Origin: Prorocentrum cordatum
Lineage: Eukaryota; Sar; Dinophyceae; Prorocentrales; Prorocentraceae
DNA: 64,000 nt
Reading direction: 5' to 3'
NCBI GenBank assembly: GCA_963575745.1
Contig: CAUYUJ010012703.1
Location: forward strand, 238,392 to 302,391
Under the pieces are notes generated by a model, which saw nothing but the letters and a program-made list of their open reading frames with translations, did no database searches and was not told the DNA's origin. Position numbers and translations under genes: made by a program. Positions 21,624 through 31,499 of this stretch are shown in pieces; positions within the stretch are counted from its first letter, which is position 1, and the number at the start of each line of letters is the position of its first letter.

Positions 21624-22952
21624 AGATCGATCTCAACGTTGTATCGTACAATGCGACATCGGCTGGAGACGCTGCCACGGATACGGGCAGACCGGTCAAA
21701 CTCTCGGGGGAGCTCCTGCGCCACCAATTCCGAGGGGAACGTATGGTTCTTGCAGGAGTCCAGGAAGCCCGAAATACACAGGGGTCTAGGACAGCGCCGG
21801 GGTACTACATCATGTCCTCAGGGTCCCATGACTGCAAAAACCTCGGGGTCGAGCTCTAGGTCGCCATGGACATGCCCTACGGTTCCAAAGGCAGCGACGC
21901 TCTCTTCTTCCAGCCCAAACACTTCCTGCCCCTCTGCAAATCCCCGCGCCACCTGTTCGTGAAGTGCTCAGCCCCCGAGTTCGAGGGCACCATCGCGGTT
22001 GCGCATGCCTTGCGCAATGGTAACGAGTACACAGACGCACAGAGGGTGGAGTGGTGGCGCCAGTTGCAGTGTCTTACATACAAATATGGTACGCACATCA
22101 TGTTCATAGATGCGAACGCACGTGCTGGGGACATAACATCGAATGCTGTAGGGTCGGAAGGCTTTCGACAACAGGAGGGCACATCATGTGCTTTATTCCA
22201 AGATTATCTTATTGCTACGCAACTGTTTGCTTCCAATGCGATCGTCCCGTCAAAGACTGACGGTGTGACGTGGAATTCGCCGAAGGGTGGATAGCTGCAT
22301 CGCATTGATTATATTGTCCGAAATGAATTTGTCATGCAGACCGTGCAGACCGTGAAGGCTAACGCCACCCTCATTGACCTGGACACCGACCTAGAGTTCC
22401 AGGACCACAGGCCACTAGCCCTTCAGTTGCTCTTCCAGACCAACTCCAGAAAGCAGGTCTCCAAGCTAGGCTATGACAAGGATGCCCCCAAGGACCCTTG
22501 CAAGGCACAGTACTTTCGGGAACAACACCAGCAGGTTCCTATCATGCCAGCACACATCGATGTCGATGAGCATCTAGAGCAGATCACGAGACACACAATG
22601 CAGGCTGCAGCAGTGGCCTTCCCCAAGCAGACAAAGGCCCCGATCGAGCCCTACGTGGCCCCCGAGGTGCTCTCTGCCATGCGTTTCCGACGACATGTTC
22701 AGCAAGCGATCCGTGCTTGGAATCGTCAGGATGCTTCGCACATCCAGGGCCTACTACTTGCAGTTTTCGAGGCGGCGATGCCGGTGGGATTTCAAAACCT
22801 TCGATGGGGTGCCTATGTCGCGGACCTCCAGGAATGCGTGCGAAAGTACTAGCACGGGGTTGGCTCCATAGGTCAGAACCTCCAAGCGGCCGAAATTTTT
22901 CTGGGCCGCACCAATCCCGTCATCCGCAGTCTGATCAGGGCATCCCAAAAAA
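21620..22952 (+). pseudogene. AP-endonuclease-like domain and linker of the LINE
   Basis: Would nick the target DNA to prime reverse transcription. The frame begins KIDLNVVSYNATS without an ATG, directly after the RNase H stop. The catalytic Glu is in GVQEAR (21764). FIDANARAG (22103 onward) is the equivalent of the GDFN segment. RIDYIV follows near 22300, and QDHRPLAL near 22400 supplies the late D-H pair. One frame runs throughout but contains TAG at 21857, 22292 and 22850. The helical linker after about 22450 leads towards the RT. An A7 run at 22947-22953 then shifts the frame. The length is normal for an APE domain plus linker, but the gene is inactive as written. Confidence 0.8.
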
Positions 22953-25750
22953 ACACTTCTCGATAATTTCGCAAAGGAGCTCAAGCATGCCGCGGGTTCT
23001 CATGGATGTAAGTTGCAATGGGGTATCATGAGACGGTTGATGAAGTTCGCCGGATATCGCAAGAAGGCTGCACCGAGAGGCCTTGGGGGTCGGCTTGATA
23101 TGGAGGGAACCCCAGTTCAATCAAGGCAAGGGCTCAGCATGGCCCCCGCTACATACTTCGCGTCGCTTGAGAAAGGTGATGTCCTTGAATGGGATGAGCT
23201 TTGCAAGCGGTGCAATAAGACGGGTTGGCCTCCACCTACATGCGCTCAGTCATCCAGCGAAATGGTGATGACCAGAAGGGAGCTCCTATATCTGATCCGC
23301 AGCGCAGATGCGAACAAAGTGAATTGACCTGATAATATCTCAATGGATCTACTACGCCTTGCAGCGGACGAGGCCACTGACATTCTTGTGCCAATACATT
23401 CCAAACTACATCTGCAAAAAATAGAACCACTTGCATTCAATGGAGGTTGGCAAGTGGATTTGTTCAAGAGTGGATTGAGCGCACCGATCGCGAATTACAG
23501 AGGTATCGTGCTGGGTGTACATCTGGCCAAGATACATCATAAGTCCCTAAGGTCACGGCTTGTGCAGGCATTGCAAGAACTGGTCAATGGATATCGAATG
23601 GGAGGGTTGGCCAAGAGAGGAACTGACATTGCAGCCCTCATCGTATGCGCAATCGCACAGGTGACGAAAGCCAGGGACCATTCATTGATTATGTTGTTCA
23701 CGGACCTACGGTCGGCCTTCTACTCAGTGGTCAAAGCGATTCTATCGAGGCATGCACAAACCGCGGAGGAACTTAGTGAGGTTTTGGGTGACATGCAGAT
23801 TCCTGTCCCTCTCATCCCAATCTGTAATCAACTCGTGGCCATGTCTGGGTTATTGGACAACCTTTCAAACCAACATCTTGTTGCCTCAACAGTGGGGGCG
23901 ATGAACAGTGCGTGGGTCCAAGTTCAGGGCGCCAGGCAAGTAGTTCAGCCAAACGGCGGCGCCAGACCAAGCGTGCCACTGGCTGACTACCTGTTCGACG
24001 TTGCCTTCTCACCATTACAAATCAACATGAGCAAGCGCCTGCGTGATATCAGTTTACTTCCTACATTTTGTACACCTGATATACATCCACAAGCCTTTCG
24101 GCCACCAGCGCCCCCGAGCGAGAGCACCGTATGGGGCCCATCGTATGTTGATGACATCGTCACTTTGGCCGAGATCGAGAATGCCCTGCAGTGGCAGGCT
24201 GCGGCCTCAAGTAACATGACTCAAGTATGGCTGCGATCGTTCATGAAGAAGCTACGGCTCGGGGATTCTTGGCCAACTATAAGCCTGGCAAATCAGAACT
24301 CATGGTGCTCTTCTTGGGTGTAGGCTCCAAGCAGGCAAAGCAGCAGTACGCGGGGTACCTGCAAGGCGGGCTCCCCATAGGCAAGTTCGGGGTCAACTTG
24401 GCGCTAACGACTAAGTATAAGTACTTAGGAGGCTTCATCGAGCAGGGCCTCTCGATGGGCCCCGAGATTTCCCACAGGTGCCACCAGTTACAGCAGCTGC
24501 TTGGGTTTCTGCAGGACTGTCTTCAACAACAGAGTACTAGAGGAGAAGTACAAGGTAACATGCGTCCAGAAGCTCTGCACGTCGCACTTATTGTGCAATG
24601 CATGCATGTGGGGAGCGTTGACTCGGAAACAGCATATGCAGCTACATACTTATTTTTTTTCATGCCTTTTCGTGCTGCCATGGGTCTTCGATGCGACTGT
24701 ACCTCGGAACAGAATGTATCGATGCACCGGTTGATGTTATATGTCCAGCAAGGCTCCGTCGCGCGAGTGATTCAGCTGAGGAGACTGCGCTTGTTGCCGC
24801 GAATGTTGCTCGTTGCCCCTCCTGCCGTGCTGGCGTTGCTTAATGAAGCAGCGACTGTGCAGGGAACTTGTGCAAATCTGTTGTTTAATGATCTTGAATG
24901 GTTGGCTGCAAGCGTGACCGTTCCGAATGTGTCACGACCATGCGGGCCCCTGTCCTGGTGGATTCAGCTAGTAAAAATAATAGGGGCTCGAGCGTGGAAG
25001 CGAATTTGTCGTCAAGCTGAACGCGCGGCGTTCGCCGCAGAAATACACGATGCATTCTTTCAGGCATGGAAGGACGAGTTTCACGCCGCGTGTGTATTGC
25101 ATAGCCAGGGCCCTCCCTTCTTCGTCGCCCTTCCTCCCTCCCCCCTGACTTGGCCGTGCATTGAATGTGCTGCTGTCATGAATACGAAAGCCTCTTGGGC
25201 GATACATCGCACTAAGTATCACCCCTCGTTGGACCCCGCAGGATGCGTTGCTGCAGGTTCACAGTGTCAGTCGTGTCTGAAATATTTCCACACTGGGTTG
25301 AGATTGCTCAAACATTTGGGGCACGGGTCACGTTTCTGTCTATCGATTTTACTCGCAGTAGTACGCCCGCTCAACAAAGAGCAAGCATACGCTCTCAAAG
25401 CAGAGGATGCGGAATTGTCTAAATCGTTGCGCCGACAAGGCCTTTGCGAGGAGAGAGCTACACTTCCGCCTCGTCGCGTTGCTGGACCCAGCTTGGAAGG
25501 TGCCGCGGCGGCCTTGGGAAATGCCCCCTTGGTCGCTCCCGTGGGTTGTGCCCCCGTCCCCCAGGAAGTGGTTCCAGCTACTCGCGTGCCCGTGTCCATA
25601 GGACTAGACACACCTGCGAATATCGTGTTGCACATATCCTCGGCGCTGAGATGTGAGGGAGACTTTCACTGGACTGTCGAAACGCGTGAACATGCTAGGA
25701 CTTTCCAATTGTGTGTTCTGCGCATTACGCATGCACACCTTGCGTCATAG
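22953..25750 (+). pseudogene. Reverse transcriptase and zinc-finger tail of the LINE
   Basis: Copies element RNA into DNA at the nicked target. The N-terminal RT motif reads KVN(stop)PDNIS, where TGA at 23325 replaces the expected Gly. Motif A is FTDLRSAF (Asp at 23703), motif B is GARPSVPLAD (about 23958) and motif C is YVDD (24144-24155). The frame changes near 24220 and 24515, and at a T8 run (24653-24660). Thumb-like sequence continues (RRLRLLPRMLLVAPPAVLAL). The tail holds two Cys/His fingers: CIECAAVMNTKASWAIHRTK at 25157, and CQSCLKYF...LLKHLGHG from about 25260. This fits a LINE ORF2. It stops at 25750. Confidence 0.85.
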
Positions 25751-26400
25751 AATGATTGTGCACTGTTGATGCGTCTAAGTTGTGCTGACAAAATTCTCGC
25801 CATATGTGCTGCCCCGAGTGCGTCCACCTGGCAGAATGATCCGAATAGTTGCCTCAAGCCGTGCCGATCAGAGGCATGGCCATGGGGTTTGCCAGATATC
25901 CCCCCATCGCATAGCTGAGCAGGTTGGACAGCATACTTCTGAGTTGTTGTATACTATCATGCTCTTGAATTTTGCGAATGCCAGACAGGTCCCATCGTGC
26001 TTAATCATGCCTTTTGTAAAGTTGCAGTGCTACACACCCTCCTCATGGAGCAGCCTTGAGATCCAGCACTGCGTGCAAGGCAATACAGTTCCGGTATATT
26101 GTGTAGGCATGACTGAATCTACTCTTCATTGGAGACATCTCACAGTGCTTCCAAACGTTGACTCCCATGCGTCGCTCTATGAGTTTCTGGCAGAGAGAAT
26201 CGTTGCAGTGGTGGAGCTTACAGTTGGCCGCCCACACTGCGACGAACCATCCGTTGAGCTGTTGTCCCGTTTTTACATGCCACTTGACCCATATGGGGTG
26301 GCGGGAACGCCCGGATGATGTACCAGGCCACCTGTGCTCGGTGTTCTCTCTTTGTGCATGTGTATGGTTGTTGACACCACGACACTTCGTCTTCAGGGAT
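25751..26400 (+). other. 3' region of the LINE, untranslated or decayed
   Basis: An open frame of 178 codons (25782-26318) is present but has no recognisable domain. No poly-A or LTR is visible, and the region ends at the GGA microsatellite. It is probably 3' UTR, less likely a frame-shifted C-terminus. Confidence 0.4.
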
Positions 26401-26403
26401 GCG

Positions 26404-26638
26404 CGCAGGAGGAGGAGGAGGACGAGGAGGAGGAGGAGGAGGAGGAGGAGGAGGAGGAGAGGGAAGGAGGAGGAGGAGGAGGAGGAGGGGGAGGAGAGGA
26501 AGAGGAGGAGGGAGGAGGAGGAGGAGGAGGAGGGGAGAGAGGAGGAGGGAGGAGGAGGAGGGACGAGGAGGAGGAGGGAGGAGGGAGGAGGAGGAGGAGG
26601 AGGAGGAGGAGGAGAAGGAGGGAGGAGGAGGGGTCTCC
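26404..26638 (+). repeat. (GGA)n microsatellite at the right side of the LINE
   Basis: About 235 bp of GGA, GGGA and GAC-interrupted purine tract on the + strand, starting directly after GGGATGCGCGCA. Confidence 0.95.
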
Positions 26639-27104
26639 ACGGGGCGAGACGCTGGAAAGCTCGGGGCGTTGACGCTCGGGGCCAGGCCCCTGCGCACGGG
26701 GCGCTCGTGGACGGGGCGGCAGCCAGGGGGCCTCGTCACAAGCGAGAACGGTGTGACGGGGCATTTGCCTCGCACCAGTAAAGGGGCCCAAGGATACACA
26801 AATAAATACACACAAATAAAATAATCCCCCATATTTTCCCATATTTTCTGGGTTTCTGTCTTCCCGCCCACTTCCCATATTTTCCCATATTTTTTTGGGA
26901 AATCGAGGATTAATTGTGTCTGTGTGTTTCTTTTCCTCCTGAACCAGTGCGTGATACTTCGGGACGGCAAAAGCGTCGATACATCATCATGACTCCGGGC
27001 GGGGGTTTCACCTCGCAATCCTGTGCGCGGCAGATCACTCTCTGAATACGCCACTGACAACGCACCCTTCGCTATACTGGCCCGCTTGCCAACGCCCCGC
27101 TTCC
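26639..27104. other. No gene recognised
   Basis: Contains a short duplication of TTCCCATATTTTCCCATATT (26836-26895) and otherwise unremarkable DNA. Confidence 0.5.
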
Positions 27105-27185
27105 AGGGGCCTGGTGGGGACTTGGATGTGGCTGGCGTGCCGCGCCGAAGCGTGGTGGGCCAGAACCGGCGGCGCGACACGCCGA
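27105..27185 (-). repeat. Dispersed repeat O, copy 2
   Basis: CGCCGAAGCGTGGTGGGCCA followed by GAACCGGCGGCGCGACACGC is the reverse complement of 2655-2735 with few mismatches. Confidence 0.7.
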
Positions 27186-27454
27186 GCCACGATGCCCAGC
27201 CGCCTGCCCGCCGCCCGTGGACGGCCCGTTTCCTCGACGCGCGGCCAGCTCTCGGAGCGTGCCGGCGTTCGCGGAGTCGCGAGCCGTGCGCGCTCGCGGA
27301 CGGCGGCCGGCGACGCCGCTCAGGGGCCCATGCCGCCTCAGAACGAGGTCGTCGGCCCATGATGCTGCTCGGAGCGAAGGCCGCAGAGGGCATCCGCAGT
27401 CGAGGCGCTGGAACGAGGACCGCCTTGGGCCTGGGAGGGGAGCCAACTCTTGGG

Positions 27455-27640
27455 CTTTTGCTTAGGTTTGGGTCGGGCATGTCCTCCTTCAGGGGGATCT
27501 TCGGAAGAAGCATAGAAACGTAGTCAAAGAGCACGCAGAAGCTGTCAAAAACACAATCGAAACATCGTCCCCAGAGTATTTTTAAAACTTATGTATGAAT
27601 CTTCCTCCTGTGGAGGGACACGCCCGACTGAAGCTTAGAC
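27455..27640 (+). mobile_element. Fold-back family C, copy 2
   Basis: Left TTGGGTCGGGCATGTCCTCC; right CTCCTGTGGAGGGACACG then CCCGACTGAAGCTTAG, imperfect inverted arms of about 25-30 bp. The interior AACATCGTCCCCAGAG matches 16330-16345. The right arm doubles as the start of D copy 3. Confidence 0.6.
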
Positions 27641-28005
27641 TTGGGTCGGGGGGCGCTTTCGCGGCCGAGGCTCGCCGTGGCCAGGAAGCGCTCCTTCGTG
27701 GCTGCGTCGGCGCTCCCTCCTCCTCCTCCTCCTCCTCCTCCTCCTCCTCCTCCTCCGCCTACTCCTCCTCCTAGCACCAGGACGGTGCACACCACTGCTG
27801 GGCGGCGGGCCCCAGGGGAGAGGCGCGAAGGGGCGGGCCTTCTTAGAGGGCTCGGAGGCTCCCTGGCCTTCGGAGACGTTCTCGGAGCCTCCCCCGAAGA
27901 CGCGGCACACTTCTCAGAAGGCGCGAGGGCTTCTGAGAAGTCCCGCCGCTGTCTGTGAAGGCCTTCCTTCTCCTTCTCACTTCCCGCCCTCGCTCGCCGC
28001 CGAGC
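27610..28005 (+). repeat. Dispersed repeat D, copy 3, with an internal (CCT)n tract
   Basis: Aligns with 14005-14352 from GGAGGGACACGCCCGACTGA to CAGAAGGCGCGAGGGCTTCT. A pure CCT run at about 27716-27776 replaces CCTCCGCTCC-type sequence of the other copy, indicating expansion inside the element. Confidence 0.75.
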
Positions 28006-28759
28006 TATCGCCATTCCTGGCCATGGCCATCCTTGGCCCTGGATGTACATGCGCCCTCCGGGTCGCGGCCAGGCGGGTGTGTACACCATCCTGGGGCCCA
28101 GGGTGGCCCTGGCCAGGCATGGTGGTGCCACGTGGATGCCCTCTGCGTACCAAACGTGCACGCGCAGGCGTGGGCGTCGCTTAATGGGGGGGCGACAAGT
28201 GGGGGAGAAAGGTGCACTTTTCGGACCCTAGAGGCCCTCCTTTGGGGCACTCCAGGACGCCCCCCCCTAGGGGCCCTAGAGGGCCTCTCTTCTGTAGACC
28301 GCGCTGCCCCCCCATTTATCGCCCCCCCCTGACGCGACGCCCAACGGCCGGACGATCCCGCAATCCCAGGCGCCACGGATAGATCGTGCCAGCCGGTTTT
28401 CACCCGTGCCTGTTCCTTCCTGGGACTGGGACGCCCCGGGCCTTCGGGGATGGACAGATCTCCCTGTAGTAAAACGTGGTTTAGTGAAAACGACCTGAGG
28501 CCCAAACCTGGCGGGCGCAAGCCTGGAAAATAACCGCCGCGGCGCCCTCTCGAGAGCCGAAAACGGACAATTCACTAATCGACGTGTCACTGTTGGGGGG
28601 TCTGTCCGCCCCCGAGGCCTTCTCGCCGCGACGGCCAGGTCTCCACTCCCCAGGAGAGCCTGGCCAGGAGGCGCCCCAGGACGGGTGCGGGTGCCGGGTT
28701 TCGAAGGAGAATCACAGGACGTCCTGCGACTCGAAAAATGAGTGACGGCTGGACTTTCC
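28006..28759. other. No gene recognised
   Basis: Short palindromic words around GGCCCTGGCCAGG near 28.02-28.13 kb and C-rich runs. No domain-bearing frame. Confidence 0.45.
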
Positions 28760-28835
28760 TACCTTTCGGTCTGTGGAAACTGGCCAGCGGGCCCCAGGAC
28801 TGTCAAGAAACGATCTGGGATGAGAAACGAGTCCC
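28760..28835 (+). repeat. Dispersed repeat family G, copy 5
   Basis: CTTTCGGTCTGTGG then GCGGGCCCCAGGACTGTCAA then GAAACGATCTGGGATGAG. It sits directly before a GGA tract, as G copy 4 does. Confidence 0.55.
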
Positions 28836-28847
28836 TCGGGTGGGGAG

Positions 28848-29000
28848 GAGGAGGGAGGGAGGGAGGGAGGGAGGGAGGGAGGGAGGAGGAGGAGGAGGAG
28901 GAGGAGGAGGAGGAGGAGGGGGAGGGGGAGGAGGAGGAGGGGTAGGGAGAGGAGGAGGGGGAGGATGAGGAGGAGGAGGAGAAGGAGGAGGAGGAGGCGG
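28848..29000 (+). repeat. GGGA/GGA microsatellite
   Basis: (GGGA)n then (GGA)n with GGGG interruptions, about 150 bp. Confidence 0.95.
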
Positions 29001-29269
29001 GTGGTCCGAGGGCGCAGGTCGCTAACAAAAGTGTGGCGCCAGAGGAGAGGGATCGCCTCGCACTCTGTGTGCATCCGGGCGGGCCCGAGGGGCACTACGT
29101 TGACAGGCTGGCCAGCCGAGTTGTCGGCGGCAATCTTCAGCGAGGGGGAGACGCAGCAGGGGTGGGGGGCAGGATTGGGGAGAAGTCCCGACGAACCCTT
29201 GGGAGAAGTTCTGGCCGAGGAGCGGCTCTGGCCGAGGCGGGTAATCACGGCTTAAAGCCGCCCTACCAG

Positions 29270-29480
29270 CCTCAACAAACTCCAGCAACAGCCCAAGGAG
29301 CAAACAAGACCGCCCTAAGACAGCGCAAACAGCTCAAACCCACCCAAAGACAGCCAAGCTCGCCCCAAGATTTTCACAATGCTTCCAAGGCGGTCCCACG
29401 ACGCTCCAACAGGGCCCCAAGATGGCCTCAAGACGGCCCCAAAGCCCCCCCCAAGATGGCCCAGGAGGACTCCAAACCTC
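29270..29480 (+). repeat. CCCCAAGA-type degenerate repeat, locus R1
   Basis: GGCCCCAAGATGGCCTCAAG and CCCAAGATGGCCC words recur irregularly. The same vocabulary appears near 39.7-40.2, 42.25-42.37, 44.64-45.2 (opposite strand), 46.15-46.24 and 56.33-56.74 kb. Confidence 0.6.
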
Positions 29481-30204
29481 CATGCTGGAAAATCAACGCT
29501 ACCCATTCTCGAATTCCGTCGTGCAAGGGCATGCACACGGAATATGGAAAGCATAGGTGGCGTCCAAATCTCGCCCCCACTTGGTAAACATCCAGAACAG
29601 CTGGCCGAAGATCATGATGTCAATCCCACGTCGAATAACTGATCGCTTGAGTGCGCAAGAATACGGAGAGGGGTTACATCGGAACGGGCGTAATATCGGC
29701 TCTTGGAACGCTGTCCTGGTTGGGGCACGTGCGTCCCAACGCTGGCTGCAGAATCGTCTCATGCGACTTCCTGCGTAGCCAGGGCGTGTGAGCTATTCCG
29801 CCCGCAGCCGCCTAAAAAACACATGCATCACTAATTTCGCGATCTTCTCGCAGCCAGCAGCGGTCCCGGACGAGACGGGCAACTTCTGGGTTGGCTACAG
29901 CCGTGCCTGCCAGGCAGGGCCTGTCTACCAACGGGATCCGAACGAGCGGAGGAGCGCTGACCCCATACGCCAAGAGCCCGCCCTCCCGTTCGTAGTCATG
30001 TCAGCGGCCGCAGATCAGCAAATCATCATCTTTGAACCTCGTCGCCCAGCCCCCACTACCTCAGCCTCTCCTCCAAACGATCGGCATTCTCAAGGGTGTG
30101 CGGATATCGTCAAACAGTACCAACCGACGTGGATTTCTCGCAGTTTACAAAGCAACGTTGCGGAAGCAAGGGCGAAAGTGCGCCGAAGGCTGAGTGGAGT
30201 CGGT
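29481..30204. other. Unique-looking DNA, no supported gene
   Basis: The longest + strand frame (29788-30225, 145 codons) has mixed composition not made of simple repeats. It shows no recognisable domain, signal peptide or membrane segment, and no supporting context. I do not call it a gene. Confidence 0.4.
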
Positions 30205-30300
30205 GTCGTGGCCAAGCCAAGGTGAGTCAAGTCAAGCCAATCTAAAACAAGCCAAGATGAGCCAACCCGCGGCAAGCCGATACAACACGAAGCTGTACCA
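30205..30300 (+). repeat. Degenerate CAAGC pentamer repeat
   Basis: GCCAAGGTGAGTCAAGTCAA and similar AAGCCAA/GAGCCAA words at 5-bp multiples. Confidence 0.55.
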
Positions 30301-30331
30301 GCGAGCAGATCTTCGAAGCCAAGGAGGAAAT

Positions 30332-30608
30332 CTGGGTCAAGACAAGCCCCAGGAGGAAGCCTAGAGGCCTCCTAGATGGGGTCCGAGTAGATAGGGTCGA
30401 AGGATCGCGCTGCATCGCCAATGCATCGCTGATGAATCGGCGATGCATCGGTGACGTCGGCAATGCATCGGCGACGTCGGCGTGGGGGAACACGGGCTCC
30501 ACATCGAGCCGCATCGTCGATGCAGCACGATCCTCCGACCCCATCTACTCGGAGCCCACCTGGGCGACCTAGAAAGGACTGGGTCAAGACAAGCCCCAGA
30601 AGGAAGCC
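30332..30608 (+). mobile_element. Fold-back family B, copy 2, flanked by direct repeats
   Basis: The element spans about 30360-30573. The left arm ends in GGTCCGAGTAGATAGGGTCG then AAGGATCGCGCTGCATCG. The right arm begins CGATGCAGCACGATCCTCCG then ACCCCATCTACTCGGAGCCC. The arms pair over about 40 bp nearly perfectly. Outside lie direct repeats of about 29 bp, CTGGGTCAAGACAAGCCCCA at 30332 and again at 30579, too long for an ordinary target-site duplication. The centre holds several GATGCATCGG palindromes. Confidence 0.75.
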
Positions 30609-30650
30609 ACCACGGACGGACCAGCAGCGAGCGGCGTGTGCCTCGCGGTG

Positions 30651-30922
30651 CGGCTACACGCAAGAGTGACCCCGGGCAAGAGCGAGCTCTGGTGCGCGGC
30701 TTCGGGGGGGCCGCGGGCGGACCAAGCGCAAGCGCGCAAGACGCTGCTGTCGCATCGCGTTCGGCGATGGAGGAGGAGGAGGAGGAGGAGGAGGAGGAGG
30801 GGGAGGGGGAGGAGGAGGAGGAGGAGGGGGAGGAGGGGGAGGAGGAGGAGGAGGAGAGGAGAAGGAGGATGGAGGAGGAGGAGGAGGAGGAGGAGGAGAA
30901 GGGTCACTCTCACGTGCAGTCG
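30651..30922 (+). mobile_element. Fold-back family A, copy 4, with a GGA tract replacing its centre
   Basis: The left half (CGGCTACACGCAAGAGTGAC to CGCGTTCGGCGATGG) matches other A copies. The right tip AAGGGTCACTCTCACGTGC is kept. Between them (30768-30899) lies a GGA/GGGGA tract of about 130 bp where the other copies have GGGGGACCCCAA and the inner right arm. Confidence 0.75.
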
Positions 30923-31149
30923 AGCGGTGCCCCCTCCCGAAGGCGTGGCGCCCCGTCGGGCACCTCCCTGCGCGTGGGAGCGCTCGGCCTGCCGCCCCTC
31001 CGACGCCCCGCGCCGCCGCCCCAGAGGCCTCCAGGGAAGCTCCCTGAGGCCCCCAGGGGCCCGTGCACGTCTCGGGAGGCCCCTGGACGTCTGTGGAGGC
31101 CTCCCGAAGCCCTCCCAAAGCAAGACGTGTCAAACCTCCGCGATGCTCG

Positions 31150-31305
31150 GGGTCTACTGACCTGGGTCAACCCAGGTCAGTCAGGCTTTGCAGGATCCGG
31201 CAAAGTCCTGCAGGATCCTGCGCCTCAGCCAGGGTCAGTGCAGCCCTGGCTATGCAGGATCCTGCAAGATCCGGCGCTCTGGCTGACCCCTGTTTGCATT
31301 GGCCC
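31150..31305 (+). repeat. Cluster of perfect short palindromes
   Basis: CTGACCTGGGT and ACCCAGGTCAG (31158-31181) form an 11-bp inverted pair with a 2-nt gap. TGCAGGATCCTGCA-type words and CAGCCAGGGTC/GCCCTGGCT pairs follow. No coding signal. Confidence 0.6.
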
Positions 31306-31499
31306 CCATCCCTTGAGCCCCGAGATGCTCCTCCTCCCTCCTCCCAGGTTCGGATTGCGCGGGGGTGGGGGGAGCTGTTGGCGGGCACGTTGCGGAGAGG
31401 TCGTGGCCAGGCTGGCAAGACCATGGCCAATGTGCCTCTGCCCATAGTCTGCGCGCACAGCCCGTGACAGGAGCGAGAAGTTGCTGGGCAAGAGCGTGA

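Larger units (their letters stand above)
18015..26400 (+). mobile_element. Degenerate LINE (non-LTR) retrotransposon
   Basis: About 8.4 kb whose parts read, in order: ORF1 zinc finger and coiled coil, RNase H, AP endonuclease, reverse transcriptase, and a Cys/His finger tail. There are no LTRs, integrase or protease, and the endonuclease/RT pairing is that of APE-class LINEs. Both outer limits coincide with GGA-rich microsatellites (17861-18013 and 26404-26638), so the exact ends are inferred. Several frameshifts and at least four in-frame stops show it cannot express intact proteins as assembled. The internal RNase H position is unusual. Confidence 0.8.

Noticed and set aside
29788-30225. 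145-codon frame with mixed composition
   Set aside because: No domain, no repeat support and no context. It could be chance, so it is recorded only as unsupported.
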